DNA of 64,000 bases from GCA-2732755 sp965228265 (GTDB taxonomy: Bacteria > Planctomycetota > Phycisphaerae > Phycisphaerales > UBA1924): the NCBI GenBank assembly GCA_965228265.1, contig OZ245804.1, forward strand, positions 434,001 through 498,000. Reading direction: 5' to 3'. The notes under the pieces are model-generated. The model saw only the letters and a program-made list of their open reading frames with translations. It searched no databases and was not told the DNA's origin. A program made the position numbers and the translations under genes. How positions within the stretch are numbered: position 1 is the stretch's first letter; every line of letters starts with the position of its first letter. This document shows, piece after piece, positions 8,348 through 17,226 of this stretch.

Positions 8348-9748
8348 TCAAGCGGGTGCGGGGGCCTGCATCACCAGAACCACGCGTTCGAGCCCGACCG
8401 ACCGGGACCCCTTCAGGAGCACACCGTCGCCGGGGCGAAGCCGCTCTGCGATGGATCGGCCGTCGCCCGCCTCGGGCTCCAAGACCACGCCATCGGGTCC
8501 AAGTGCCGAAACGATCGGCTCTTGCGCCAAACGAGCCAGATCCCCCACCAGCACGACGAAATCGGGCCCCTGACCCGCCCGAACCGTCTCGGCGATCGCC
8601 CGACCCACCTCTTCGTGCAGGCCCGGCCCCGCCTCCCCCAGTTCGAGCATCTCGCCCAGGACCAGCACCCGACGCTCGACCCCCGTCATCAGCCCACCCA
8701 ACGCCCGCACCGCCGCCAGCACCGAGTCCGGGTTCGCGTTGTACGCGTCATTGATGACCTCGATCCCCGCGATCGTGCGCCGATCGAGCCGCATCTCCGC
8801 ACCGCGCGCGTTGCGCAGCGCCTCGGCGATCGATTCCTCGCTCATCCCCATCCGCCGCGCCACCGCGATCGCAGCCGCCGCGTTGAACGCGTTGTGCGCC
8901 CCGAGCAGCCCGATCTCGTACCGCTGCCCCCCGTTGGTCGCAAACCGCACGCCCCCGGCGTGGCTCTCGAGCTCCGTCAACCGCAGGTCCGCGTGCTCCG
9001 ACGCACCAAACCGCACGTGCGCCACGTCGGGACGCAGGAACTCTTCCAGATACGCCGCATCCGCCGGCACCACACCGAGCCCGCCCGGCATGAGCCCCTG
9101 CAAGAGCGACGCCTTCTCCCGCGCGATCGCCCGCTGCGAGCCCAACTTCTCCAGATGCGCCCGACCCACACTCGTGATCACCGCGATATCAGGCGATGCG
9201 ATCGGCGCCAGATACCCAATCTCACCCGGGCTGCTCATCCCCGCCTCGCACACCACGTACTGATCCGTCGGCTTCGCAGCCAGGATCGTCAGCGGCAACC
9301 CGATGTCGTTGTTGAAACTCTTGATCGAGGCCGACCCGCGGAACCTGGTCGCCAGCACCTGATCGATCAGCCGCACCGTCGTCGTCTTGCCGTTGGACCC
9401 CGTCACCGCGATCACGCGCGTCGAAGTCAGCGCTTTGCGGTACGCCCTTGCGAGCTTGCCCAGAGCCGCCCGCGTCGACTCGACCTCGATGATCGTCATG
9501 CCCTCGGGCAGCTCGCCCGGGAGCTCGCCGCCCCGCTCCACGATCGCCAGCGTGCTGCCCGCCTTCTGCGCCTCGTGCAGATACCGGTGCCCGTCGACCT
9601 TCTCGCCCTTGAAGGCCGCGAAAATCTGACCGGGCCTGAGCGTGCGTGTATCGATCGACACACCGCCGGCGAGGCTCACGACCTGCGCTCTGGCGCGGTA
9701 CGTCCCCCCCACAGCCGCACGGATGGACTCTGGTGTAAAGAAGCTCAT
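8348..9748 (-). CDS. murF: UDP-N-acetylmuramoyl-tripeptide--D-alanyl-D-alanine ligase
   Basis: 466 residues. It adds D-Ala-D-Ala to the UDP-MurNAc tripeptide in the cytoplasm, using ATP. ATG at 9748 overlaps the murE stop as ATGA and gives the normal Mur N-terminus (MSFFTPESIRAAVGG); a start 27 bases upstream is possible but weaker. The N-terminal domain has the SIDTRTLRPGQIFAAFKG segment typical of MurF, the ATP loop TGSNGKTTT lies at 116-124, and NDAYNANPDS is the Mur ligase C-domain signature. Located between murE and mraY in the usual dcw order. Confidence 0.97.
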   Translation of the reverse strand: MSFFTPESIRAAVGGTYRARAQVVSLAGGVSIDTRTLRPGQIFAAFKGEKVDGHRYLHEAQKAGSTLAIVERGGELPGELPEGMTIIEVESTRAALGKLARAYRKALTSTRVIAVTGSNGKTTTVRLIDQVLATRFRGSASIKSFNNDIGLPLTILAAKPTDQYVVCEAGMSSPGEIGYLAPIASPDIAVITSVGRAHLEKLGSQRAIAREKASLLQGLMPGGLGVVPADAAYLEEFLRPDVAHVRFGASEHADLRLTELESHAGGVRFATNGGQRYEIGLLGAHNAFNAAAAIAVARRMGMSEESIAEALRNARGAEMRLDRRTIAGIEVINDAYNANPDSVLAAVRALGGLMTGVERRVLVLGEMLELGEAGPGLHEEVGRAIAETVRAGQGPDFVVLVGDLARLAQEPIVSALGPDGVVLEPEAGDGRSIAERLRPGDGVLLKGSRSVGLERVVLVMQAPAPA

Positions 9749-11253
9749 TGGGCCGTCACCCGTCCCCGCAGGCACGCCGACGCGAGCGATACATCATCAA
9801 ACTCGCGCACAACCTTGTGACCCTGCCCATCGCTCAGTTCCTGGAAACGCTCGTGCCCCTTGCCCGCGATGATCACCACGTCGCCCGCCTGGGCGTCCCC
9901 CACCGCCCGCACGATCGCCTCGGCCCGGTCCGGGATCTGCGCCACATCCGTGCGCCTGGCAGGCGCCACGCCCTCGAACACCTCGCGCACGATCGCCTCG
10001 GGCGCCTCGGTCCGCGGGTTGTCGCTCGTGATCACGATCCGGTCGGCCAGCTCGCCGGCGATCTGCCCCATCACCGGGCGCTTGGTCTTGTCCTTGTTCC
10101 CGCCGCAACCGAAAACAACCCAAAGCCGACCCCGGTGCCCAGACTCCTGCATCGAGCGCCGCATCTCGCGGAGTGTGCGCTCAAGCGCGTCGGGTGTGTG
10201 CGCAAAATCCACAAACACGTGCACATCGCCCGTGCCCGGCACACGCTCGAGCCTGCCCCTTGGCAGCCTCGGCTGCACCATCGCCGCGACGATCGACTCC
10301 GCATCCACGCCCAGCTCATGCGCCACCGCGACCGCCTGGAGCAGGTTCATCGCGTTGTGAGCGCCCATCAAGGGCAGGCTCACCTCGATCGCGCCGATCG
10401 CCCCCTCGATGCGCACGCGCACGCCATCAATCTGCCGCGACAGCACACGCACCGTCCAGTCGCCCCGCTCCATCGACGTGCGCACAACTCTGGCCCTGCA
10501 CCCGGCGATCATCGCCTCGCACGCCTCGTCGTCGGCGTTCACGATCGCCACGCCGTCCTCGCCGAGCATGCCAAAGAGCCTCTGCTTCGCCTGCAGATAG
10601 CTCTGGCGGTCGGTGTGATAGTCCATGTGGTCTGTGCCGAGCGTCGTGAAGACCCCGATATCGAACGCGAGCCCCGCGACCCGGCGCTGGTCGAGCGCGT
10701 GGCTCGACGCCTCCATCACCGCCGCCTGGCACCCCGCGTCGACCATGCTCGCAAACGTTCGGCTCAGCTCGATCGCCGGGGGCGTGGTCATCTCCGCGAG
10801 CGCGATCTCGCGACCGTCGTCGATCTCCACGGTCCCGACCATCCCCGTGCGCACGCCGGCGGCGTTCATGATCCCGTGCACCAGATGCACGACCGTCGTC
10901 TTCCCGTTCGTCCCCGTCACGCCGACCAGCTTCAGCTTCTGCGTCGGGTTCCCGTGGAAGCGCTCAGCCATCTGCGCCGCGACCAGCGCGATGTCGCCCG
11001 CCACGAGCGCCGTCGCGTGCTCGGCGTCCACAAGCCCGGCGCCCGTCTCGTCGGTCAGGACCGCGACCGCGCCGTCGCGCACGGCCTGTTCGATGTACCG
11101 CCGCCCGTCGTCGTGCACGCCCGGCCTTGCCACAAAGAGCGAGCCGGGCAGAACTGTCCGGCTGTCGTCGGTGAGATCGGTCACCCGCACCCCGAGCGCA
11201 CCCTGAGAGACCGCCCGCACATCCAGCGTCTCGATCAGTTGGCGCAATTCCAT
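9745..11253 (-). CDS. murE: UDP-N-acetylmuramoyl-L-alanyl-D-glutamate--diaminopimelate ligase
   Basis: 502 residues. ATG at 11253 is preferred because GGAG lies eight bases upstream; a GTG nine bases earlier has no free ribosome site. Motifs: DSRTVLPGSLFVARPG in the N-domain, the ATP loop GVTGTNGKTT at 111-120, DHMDYH in the central domain, and FVDFAHTPDALE. The C-domain carries DNPR (in ITSDNPRTEAPE), the motif known to select meso-diaminopimelate rather than lysine, so the cell wall is expected to be of the meso-DAP type. First gene of the murE-murF-mraY unit; the upstream intergenic region holds a dispersed palindromic element. Confidence 0.97.
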   Translation of the reverse strand: MELRQLIETLDVRAVSQGALGVRVTDLTDDSRTVLPGSLFVARPGVHDDGRRYIEQAVRDGAVAVLTDETGAGLVDAEHATALVAGDIALVAAQMAERFHGNPTQKLKLVGVTGTNGKTTVVHLVHGIMNAAGVRTGMVGTVEIDDGREIALAEMTTPPAIELSRTFASMVDAGCQAAVMEASSHALDQRRVAGLAFDIGVFTTLGTDHMDYHTDRQSYLQAKQRLFGMLGEDGVAIVNADDEACEAMIAGCRARVVRTSMERGDWTVRVLSRQIDGVRVRIEGAIGAIEVSLPLMGAHNAMNLLQAVAVAHELGVDAESIVAAMVQPRLPRGRLERVPGTGDVHVFVDFAHTPDALERTLREMRRSMQESGHRGRLWVVFGCGGNKDKTKRPVMGQIAGELADRIVITSDNPRTEAPEAIVREVFEGVAPARRTDVAQIPDRAEAIVRAVGDAQAGDVVIIAGKGHERFQELSDGQGHKVVREFDDVSLASACLRGRVTAQ

Positions 11254-11345
11254 CTTCCGCACTCCGAGCCGCGGGCTTCCGTTCCCGCTTCAGACGCGAA
11301 GATCATACACCCACCCATCGGGCACGAATCCCGTGAGACCTGTCC

Positions 11346-11431
11346 GGGCGCCACGGCTTGTCCGTCCTCGGCAAGCCGTGCGATCGACGTGAAACCACAC
11401 GGGTTGCCCGACGGGACAACCCCTGGCACCC
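11346..11431. repeat. Intergenic double-hairpin palindrome, copy 1
   Basis: An 86-base element between queA and murE. It starts GGGCGCCACGG and ends CTGGCACCC, an imperfect outer inverted repeat. Inside are two hairpins: CACGGCTTG paired with CAAGCCGTG, and GGGTTG paired with CAACCC. The same layout occurs at 13034-13132 and 44149-44236, always between genes. It resembles REP-type or non-autonomous palindromic elements; there is no coding capacity. Confidence 0.85.
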
Positions 11432-11449
11432 GATTTTCAACCCCACGCG

Positions 11450-12520
11450 CTACGGCAGAATCAGCATCGCGTCCCCGAAGCTGAAAAACCGGTACCGCTC
11501 GCGGATCGCCTCGGCGTAGATCTCACGCACCCGTTCCGCCCCTTCCGGGAACAGAGCCGCGACCATCGCGATGAGCGTCGACCTGGGCAGGTGGAAATTT
11601 GTCATGAGGCCGTCTGTCACCTGCCACGCGTACCCGGGCGAGATCAGCAGATCCGTGTCCAGCTCGCCCGCGTCCACACCCCGACCCGCGAAGGACTCGA
11701 GCGTTCGGCAGCTCGTCGACCCCACCGGGATCACGCGCCCGCCGTCGGCTCTGGCTTCGCGCAAGCGCTCCATCACGCCCGGCTCGATCCGGCAGTGCTC
11801 GGAATGCATCGGGTGCGATTCGAGCTCGTCGACCTCCACGGGCTGGAACGTGCCGCGGCCGACGTGGAGTGTGACATCCTCGCGAGCGACACCCTGATCG
11901 CATAGTGCGCCGAGAAGCTCGGGCGTGAAGTGCAAACCCGCCGTCGGGGCCGCCACACTGCCGGGTTCTTGCGCATAAACGGTTTGATAGACCCCCTCGT
12001 CCTCGTCGCGGTTCTCCGCCTCGCCCGCGTGGCGTCTGGCCGACAGGATGTATGGCGGCAGCGGCGGCAAGCCCGCACGTTCGAGCGCCCCCTCGCCCCC
12101 CGTCACACGGACAAGCCAGACCCCATCCTCGGTCTCGCGGCGGACGAGTTCGAGTTCGACCGGCTCGGTCTGGCCCGGCCTGAGTTCCAGCCCGATCCGC
12201 ACGCCCGGGCGGTGGCGGCGCATCTTGATCAGCACGCGCCAGTGGTCCGGCTTGGGGGCGGTCTCCAGGTAGAGCCCGGTCACCTTGCCCCCCGTGTCAA
12301 GATTGATCCCCGTAAACCGCGCGGGCACCACGCGGGTCGTGTTGAAGACGAGCACATCCCCGGCGCGCAGATAGCCCGGCAGATCGCGCACGATCCGGTG
12401 CTCGAGCACCGACGGGTCGCTCCGGCTCACGACGAGCAGACGCGAGGCGTCTCGGGGGCGCATCGGCTCGCGGGCGATGAGCTCCTCGGGCAGTTCGAAA
12501 TCCAGCTCGTCCGTCCGCAC
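11450..12520 (-). CDS. queA: S-adenosylmethionine:tRNA ribosyltransferase-isomerase
   Basis: 356 residues. The enzyme moves the ribosyl part of S-adenosylmethionine onto preQ1 in tRNA, the epoxyqueuosine step of queuosine synthesis. GTG at 12520 is chosen: AGGAG lies six bases upstream and the protein begins with the family-typical MRTDELDFELPEELIA. Other family signatures are DVLVFNTTRVVPARF, YQTVYAQEPGSVAAPTAGLHF, HVGRGTFQPV, and MTNFHLPRSTL near the C-terminus. The reading frame is open for a further 58 codons upstream, but that part looks non-coding. Separated from murE by a palindromic element. Confidence 0.97.
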   Translation of the reverse strand: MRTDELDFELPEELIAREPMRPRDASRLLVVSRSDPSVLEHRIVRDLPGYLRAGDVLVFNTTRVVPARFTGINLDTGGKVTGLYLETAPKPDHWRVLIKMRRHRPGVRIGLELRPGQTEPVELELVRRETEDGVWLVRVTGGEGALERAGLPPLPPYILSARRHAGEAENRDEDEGVYQTVYAQEPGSVAAPTAGLHFTPELLGALCDQGVAREDVTLHVGRGTFQPVEVDELESHPMHSEHCRIEPGVMERLREARADGGRVIPVGSTSCRTLESFAGRGVDAGELDTDLLISPGYAWQVTDGLMTNFHLPRSTLIAMVAALFPEGAERVREIYAEAIRERYRFFSFGDAMLILP

Positions 12521-12660
12521 GCGGGCTCCTGTTCGGTGTGGACAGCATCCAACGCCGCCCGTTGCCTCCCGGCAACACTTCGGGTCGATCGGACGCCCCG
12601 CGGCCGGCCTGAATCCTCCACATCGCCCCAGAGCGGCACACCACGCGACATTCTGGGACC

Positions 12661-13020
12661 GTGCGCGGTCGGCACCGGGCTCGCAACTCGTCATTCGTGC
12701 GCACGGGAGCCCTCCAACACGATCGAGCCGTCGAGGCCTGCCACCAGTACGCCCGGCAGGCGTCCTGCACGGACCGCCCGATCCCGTTTGCCGACTACCT
12801 GCACCAGTCCAACCGCGAGCACCGCGACACGCTTGAGATCAGCCCGGCGTGCCAGAGGCTCAGCGAGGCCCAGAACGTCACATCTGTGCGCACGGATGAG
12901 CCCGAACGCGCAGTCAGTCGGCCCGAGGTGCCGCGGACCGAGACCATTCGGCGTGTGGAGTTCACGTACGAGATCCGGAGCGATCTGCCGACCGGGCAGT
13001 TGATCGACGTGCTGCTGTGA
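12661..13020 (+). CDS. Small unknown protein
   Basis: 119 residues if it starts at GTG 12661; GTG 12697 is a second possibility (107 residues). I do not recognise the family. Codon use argues that the frame is real: third positions are overwhelmingly G or C, like the neighbours. The product is charged (many Arg, Glu, His), has two or three Cys, no signal peptide and no membrane segment. It is divergent from queA, with its likely start inside the untranslated region upstream of queA, and is followed immediately by copy 2 of the palindromic element. No Shine-Dalgarno sequence is obvious, which lowers confidence. Confidence 0.5.
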   Translation: MRGRHRARNSSFVRTGALQHDRAVEACHQYARQASCTDRPIPFADYLHQSNREHRDTLEISPACQRLSEAQNVTSVRTDEPERAVSRPEVPRTETIRRVEFTYEIRSDLPTGQLIDVLL

Positions 13021-13033
13021 TCATGTCGCGATC

Positions 13034-13132
13034 GGGTGCCACGGCATGTCCGTCCTCGGCAAGCCGTGCATCCTGCACTGAATGACACGCCATCACCTCA
13101 CGGGTTGCCCTGCGGGACAACCCGTGGCACCC
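13034..13132. repeat. Intergenic double-hairpin palindrome, copy 2
   Basis: A 99-base element between the small unknown gene and the SpoIID-like gene. The outer arms GGGTGCCACGG and CCGTGGCACCC are a perfect inverted repeat. Hairpin one is CACGGCATG / CAAGCCGTG with one imperfect pair; hairpin two is CACGGGTTG / CAACCCGTG. The spacer between the hairpins is longer than in copy 1. It lies at the 3' ends of two convergent genes, where it could also help stop transcription. Confidence 0.85.
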
Positions 13133-13151
13133 AGAGATGGATTGCGTTTCA

Positions 13152-14564
13152 TCAATAGATACGTGTGACTTCGAGTTCTGGGTAGAAGGTGCGGAGGATG
13201 GCGCGCCAGTCGTCGCCGCGCTCGGCCATGCCCTGGGCGCAATTCTGACACATGCCCACGCCGTGGCCGTGGCCGTGGCCTGTGAAGACGGTGACGCTTC
13301 TACCTACGCGGACTTCGAAGTCGTTGCTGTGGACGCGTGCGACGTTTGAGAGTTCGGGCAGGCCGCTGGCCGGGTAATTGGCCGCGATGCGCAGCTGCTC
13401 GGCGGAGAGCGTCACGGATTCGCCCTTGGTGTCGGTCACCTTGACGAGCATCGAACGCCCGGCCTGGGTGCGTTGGACGACTTCGACGCTCCGGAGCGTG
13501 CCCAGCTTGGCGAGGTCGTGCTTGCGGTCCTTGCCCCAGGCTTTGAGTCGGCTCGAGAGCTCGCCGGTTCGGCGGGCGACTTCCCATTCGTACCACTGCG
13601 CGTTCTGGCAGAAGATCTCGCGTGCGAGGCCTGTGTTGGCGCTGGTGGTCGGAGGTGTGTAGCCGACTTTCTGGATGTTGACGGACTGTGTGTCTTTGGG
13701 CCAGATTTCCTCGGCGAGCGCGGGTTTGCCGCCGCAGACCGCGGAGTAGAGCGCCTCGCCCAGTCTGTTGCCGGTGGTCATGACGACGCCTCGCGTGGCT
13801 TCGGTCGCGCGGAGTGCGACGCGTTGGCCCGTGAGTCCGCCGTAGACCTGATGGATAGTCGAGTCGTCGACGTCGAAGTATCGCCCGGCCTTGCGCGCGG
13901 CTTCGCGGCGCTGGAGGGCGTAGGTGCGGGCTGCGACGGCCTGGACCATAAAGGTGGTCTCGTCCCAGTGCGGGAAGATCTCCTTGCTGATCACGCCGGG
14001 GACGTAGCGCTCGACCTCGACGACGTTGACGACGTCGAATGCGTTTGGTTCGGATTCGATCGGCACGACCCGGAAGGTGCCCGGGTAGCGGTAGCCGCCG
14101 AGGTTGATGATCTCTTCGCCCGAGAGGTCGCCTCGTCGGAGGACGGGGCCGGCGTAGACGGGTGTGCCCGGCCCGAAGCCGCGGACGTGGCCTTGGGCGT
14201 CGGCGACGCGGATGCCGCCGGCGGAGCTGGTGATGGTGACGGGACCGGTGAGGATCTCGCCGGTGCGGGCGCCTTCGACGGCGATGAGCCAGGGGCCCCG
14301 GCCTTCGATCTGTGCGGCTTCGATCTGCCTTGCGATGCGGACGCGCATCATGGGCTCGGGTCGTGACTCGGCGCCCTCGGCGCTGGAGACATCGAGCCCG
14401 CCGGCGAGGCCGGAGTGCGGGACAATGCCCGAGCGCGTGGTCTTGCAGGACCACGCGACGAGGAGAGCCGATGCGAGCAGAGCACCGGCGAGCAGACAGA
14501 GCGCCAGCTTGAGGGCGGTGCCCCGGGCGGACTTGTGCTCGTATGTCGTCTGCTCTGCGCTCAA
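13152..14564 (-). CDS. SpoIID/LytB-domain protein
   Basis: 470 residues. TTG at 14564 is chosen because CAGGAG lies six bases upstream. A membrane anchor spans about residues 19-39. The rest is a SpoIID/LytB domain, shown by VERYVPGVISKEIFPHW, QAVAARTYALQRR, DQVY-like IHQVYGG and the conserved C-terminal GHGHGHGVGMCQNCAQGMA. In sporulating Firmicutes SpoIID is a lytic transglycosylase acting on denuded peptidoglycan; outside spore formers such proteins are thought to be cell-wall enzymes. A Glu in the VISKE segment is a candidate catalytic residue. Divergent from dprA. The GHGHGHG stretch is encoded by a short tandem GTGGCC-type run near 13260. Confidence 0.9.
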   Translation of the reverse strand: MSAEQTTYEHKSARGTALKLALCLLAGALLASALLVAWSCKTTRSGIVPHSGLAGGLDVSSAEGAESRPEPMMRVRIARQIEAAQIEGRGPWLIAVEGARTGEILTGPVTITSSAGGIRVADAQGHVRGFGPGTPVYAGPVLRRGDLSGEEIINLGGYRYPGTFRVVPIESEPNAFDVVNVVEVERYVPGVISKEIFPHWDETTFMVQAVAARTYALQRREAARKAGRYFDVDDSTIHQVYGGLTGQRVALRATEATRGVVMTTGNRLGEALYSAVCGGKPALAEEIWPKDTQSVNIQKVGYTPPTTSANTGLAREIFCQNAQWYEWEVARRTGELSSRLKAWGKDRKHDLAKLGTLRSVEVVQRTQAGRSMLVKVTDTKGESVTLSAEQLRIAANYPASGLPELSNVARVHSNDFEVRVGRSVTVFTGHGHGHGVGMCQNCAQGMAERGDDWRAILRTFYPELEVTRIY

Positions 14565-14678
14565 GCAGTGCTCCTGTGTTGGAGTCGGAAGGTCCGATTC
14601 GGTCTGCTCACGATACAACCCAACTGACGGCACGGATCGATCGGACACCGGGAAGTCGGTGTTTGCTACACTGACCGC

Positions 14679-15821
14679 ATGCCGAACATTGCTCAGGACA
14701 CCCTTGAACTGGTTGCTCTGTCGCTCACCCCCGGATTGGGGCCGGTGCGTGCGAGGCGGCTGCTCAGTCATTTCGGATCGCCGGGCGCGGTGCTCGGGGC
14801 GTCGCAGCGGGATCTTGCGTGTGTGGAGGGGATCGGGCCGGGCGTGAGCTCGGGGATCGTCAAGCATCGGGGCAAGGCGCTGGCACGGGCTGGCAAGGAG
14901 ATCGAGAAGGCGGAGCAGATGGGAGCCAGGGTCGTGGCGCGGGGGGATGGGATGTACCCGGCGCTCATGGAGCCCCTGCCCGATGCGCCGCTGGCGCTCT
15001 ATGTGCGGGGAGAGTTGACGGAGGCGGACCGGTTTGCGCTGGGTGTGGTCGGCTCACGGCGGTGCTCAAGCTATGGGCTGGAGCAGTCGACGCGGTTTGC
15101 GACGCAGCTGGCGCAGCGTGGGATCACGATTGTGTCGGGCGGTGCGCGCGGGATCGACACGGCGGCTCATCGGGGCGCGGTGCAGGCGGGCGGGCGGACG
15201 ATCGTGGTGCTGGGGTGTGGGCTCGGGCACACGTATCCGCCGGAGAACCTGGGGCTGTTCGATGCGATCGTGGAGGGCGGCCAGGGGGCGGTGGTGTCGG
15301 AGCTGCCCTGCGATTCGCCGCCGGAGGCGCGGAACTTCCCGGCCCGGAATCGGCTGATCTCGGGGATGTCGCTGGGTGTGCTGGTGATCGAGGCGGGTCG
15401 TCGGTCGGGGGCGCTGATCACGGCTCGTCAGGCTGTGGAGGAGCAGGGCCGGGAGGTCTTTGCGCTGCCCGGCCGGGTGGATAGCGAGGCGTGCGAGGGG
15501 TCGCTGGACCTGTTGAAGTCGGGCGGTGCGCAGCTGGTGACCCAGCCGAGCGACATATTGGATGGGCTCGAGTCGCCGGCGTGGCACGCGCATGGGGGGA
15601 CGCACGAGTCGCGGTACATGCCCCCGGCGGTGGAGCTGAGCACGATCCCGGGCGGTGATGCGGGTCGGCAGGTCTTTGAGGCGTGCGGGGAGCCCAGGAC
15701 GCCGGACCAGATCGGTCAGGCGACGGGTCTGGAGATGGCGGTGATCAGCCAGACGATCACGCTGCTGGAAATTTCGGGGCTGGTGCGTCGATCGGGGAGT
15801 CGGATTGAGCGGGTACGGTGA
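14679..15821 (+). CDS. dprA: DNA-processing protein DprA
   Basis: 380 residues. DprA binds incoming single-stranded DNA during natural transformation and loads RecA. The N-terminal 70 residues form a SAM/HhH-like helical domain (LVALSLTPGLGPVRARRLLSHFG). The Rossmann-like core shows GSRRCSSYGLEQ, SGGARGIDTAAHRGA, GCGLGHTYPPEN and NFPARNRLISGMS. The C-terminal 60 residues form a DML1-like winged helix (TPDQIGQATGLEMAVISQ). It is divergent from the SpoIID-like gene. No other competence genes are visible nearby, apart from prepilin-like proteins at 22391 and 39752-43205, whose link to competence is unproven. Confidence 0.96.
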   Translation: MPNIAQDTLELVALSLTPGLGPVRARRLLSHFGSPGAVLGASQRDLACVEGIGPGVSSGIVKHRGKALARAGKEIEKAEQMGARVVARGDGMYPALMEPLPDAPLALYVRGELTEADRFALGVVGSRRCSSYGLEQSTRFATQLAQRGITIVSGGARGIDTAAHRGAVQAGGRTIVVLGCGLGHTYPPENLGLFDAIVEGGQGAVVSELPCDSPPEARNFPARNRLISGMSLGVLVIEAGRRSGALITARQAVEEQGREVFALPGRVDSEACEGSLDLLKSGGAQLVTQPSDILDGLESPAWHAHGGTHESRYMPPAVELSTIPGGDAGRQVFEACGEPRTPDQIGQATGLEMAVISQTITLLEISGLVRRSGSRIERVR

Positions 15822-15865
15822 TTCTTGCGCCTGGGTTGTCCGATAATTTCCCTGACAGTGAGCCG

Positions 15866-15879
15866 AGAACGCTTGTTCT
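15866..15879. promoter_or_regulatory. SOS-box-like palindrome (candidate LexA site)
   Basis: AGAACGCTTGTTCT is a perfect 5-4-5 palindrome with the core GAAC-N4-GTTC, the core of the Bacillus-type LexA/DinR box. It lies 45 bases after the dprA stop and about 565 bases before the lexA start, on the lexA-proximal side of a gene-poor region. That it is bound by the LexA encoded downstream is inference. Confidence 0.5.
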
Positions 15880-16444
15880 TTGTTTGGGGATCAGCAGCCG
15901 TACAGAATGCGTTCAAAGGGGTGTGTAAGTTGGATCTCGTTCGGGTGGCGATGCGATATTATCCACATGAAACACAGCGAATCGCGTCCATTTGACACAG
16001 AGTTGAGCTTTGACGATCGTACAGAGTCGGCAGACGCTCGGCATCGAAACGGGAACCGGCAGGGGAAGCACCGAATTCGTGGTATTTGGCGGCGCCTTGC
16101 TGATATGTTCGGTGGTGTGGCGAGCGAGAGTGTAAGTTGTTACTCTCTGATCCGCCTAGGACCGGGGGGTTCGTATGTGCAGGAATATGTCCCGGACGGG
16201 TCAGATCCGAAAAAGCTGAACAAAGTGCCAACAACAGCCTTTACGCGGTCTTTGTTCGATATAGAATTGGTATCGGTCAGGGCGCTCGCTCAGCAGCTAG
16301 GGGGGCACGCTAAGGGGGGAAGGCCTGACCGATTGGTGACACTTCACGGGGGAAGATTGGCATCTTCGGAACGGGCTCAGTCCGGGCAGTTTGATGTCAG
16401 GAAAGCTTGCGGCACTGAGCCGTTGAAGAGGAAGGACTCAACGC
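15880..16444. other. Gene-poor leader between dprA and lexA
   Basis: About 565 bases lacking a convincing gene. G+C content is visibly lower than in the flanks and third-position G/C bias is weak in all frames. An open frame running through it into lexA (from about 15880, with an ATG at 15967) has unremarkable codon use, no ribosome site and no recognisable motif. The region starts directly after the SOS-box-like palindrome and ends with the purine-rich ribosome site of lexA (AGGAAGGA near 16430). It could be a long 5' leader, a degraded gene or a small SOS-controlled gene. Confidence 0.5.
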
Positions 16445-17059
16445 ATGAATCTCACACCGAAGCAGCTTCGCATCCTGAAACTCATCCGCGACTGGCGTGT
16501 TCTGCATGGCTATTCGCCGACGATGCAGGAGCTCGCCGACGAGATCGGCGTGAGCAAGGTCACCGTGTTCGAGCACGTGGAGGCGCTCATTCAAAAAGGC
16601 GCCCTGACACGCGAGCCGAACAAGGCACGCTCTTTGTCGATCGCTGACGGGATCAGCGTGCCGGACGAGTCGCGGCCGCTGCGTTTCCCGCTGGTGGGCA
16701 AGATCGCTGCGGGTTACCCGATCGAGCGTGTGGCGGGTCAGGACGAGATCGATCTGGGCGAGGTGATCGGCTCGACGACCGAGCGCTCCGACTCCACGTT
16801 TGCGCTCAAGGTTGATGGCGAGTCCATGAAGGACGAGGGCATCCTTAACGGCGACTTCGTGCTCGTTGAGCGGACCGAGGTGGCGCGGGACGGGGACAAG
16901 GTCGTGGCGCTGCTGCCCGACGGCTCGACCACGCTCAAGACCTTCTTCAAGGAAGACGACCACATCCGTCTCCAGCCGGCCAACCCGGACTTCGATCCGA
17001 TCCGAGTGAAGTTCTGCACGATCCAGGGCATCGTCCGGGGTGTGGTGCGGCAGTACTGA
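16445..17059 (+). CDS. lexA: LexA SOS repressor
   Basis: 204 residues, the normal length. LexA represses DNA-damage genes and cleaves itself when RecA filaments form. The N-terminal winged helix is complete (MNLTPKQLRILKLIRDW through EHVEALIQKGAL). The self-cleavage bond Ala89-Gly90 is present in KIAAGYP; the catalytic Ser127 is in DGESMKDEGI and Lys165 in STTLKTFF, spaced as in E. coli Ser119/Lys156. A purine-rich ribosome site lies upstream and a strong terminator follows. A candidate LexA box lies far upstream at 15866, consistent with autoregulation. Confidence 0.97.
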   Translation: MNLTPKQLRILKLIRDWRVLHGYSPTMQELADEIGVSKVTVFEHVEALIQKGALTREPNKARSLSIADGISVPDESRPLRFPLVGKIAAGYPIERVAGQDEIDLGEVIGSTTERSDSTFALKVDGESMKDEGILNGDFVLVERTEVARDGDKVVALLPDGSTTLKTFFKEDDHIRLQPANPDFDPIRVKFCTIQGIVRGVVRQY

Positions 17060-17096
17060 TCCGGCATCCGGGATTCAACAATTGAACGTGTCGCGG

Positions 17097-17132
17097 GAAA
17101 GCGAGGCGGAGTCCTCGCTTTCTTGCATTTTT
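17097..17132 (+). terminator. Rho-independent terminator of lexA
   Basis: GAAAGCGAGG pairs with CCTCGCTTTC around a six-base loop, followed by TTGCATTTTT. It lies 38 bases after the lexA stop and before the convergent ispD gene. Confidence 0.8.
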
Positions 17133-17226
17133 GGGGTATCGGATCGCTGCCAGTCTCCGGGGAGGGGGCTTCGGCTTTGTGGGTACGATCGTGTGGGTGT
17201 GGTTGCGTGGGAGTGGCGGGTCGTGT

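Noticed and set aside
12521..12694. Upstream extension of queA
   Set aside because: No ribosome site, Cys/Gly-rich filler, and overlaps the likely start of the divergent small gene; GTG 12520 has a good AGGAG.
13255..13290. Short GTGGCC tandem repeat
   Set aside because: It encodes the conserved GHGHGHG of the SpoIID domain, so it is explained by protein sequence.
15880..16647. A 255-codon frame from dprA into lexA
   Set aside because: Weak codon bias, no ribosome site, no motif, and it runs into lexA in another frame. Kept as an unexplained leader instead.
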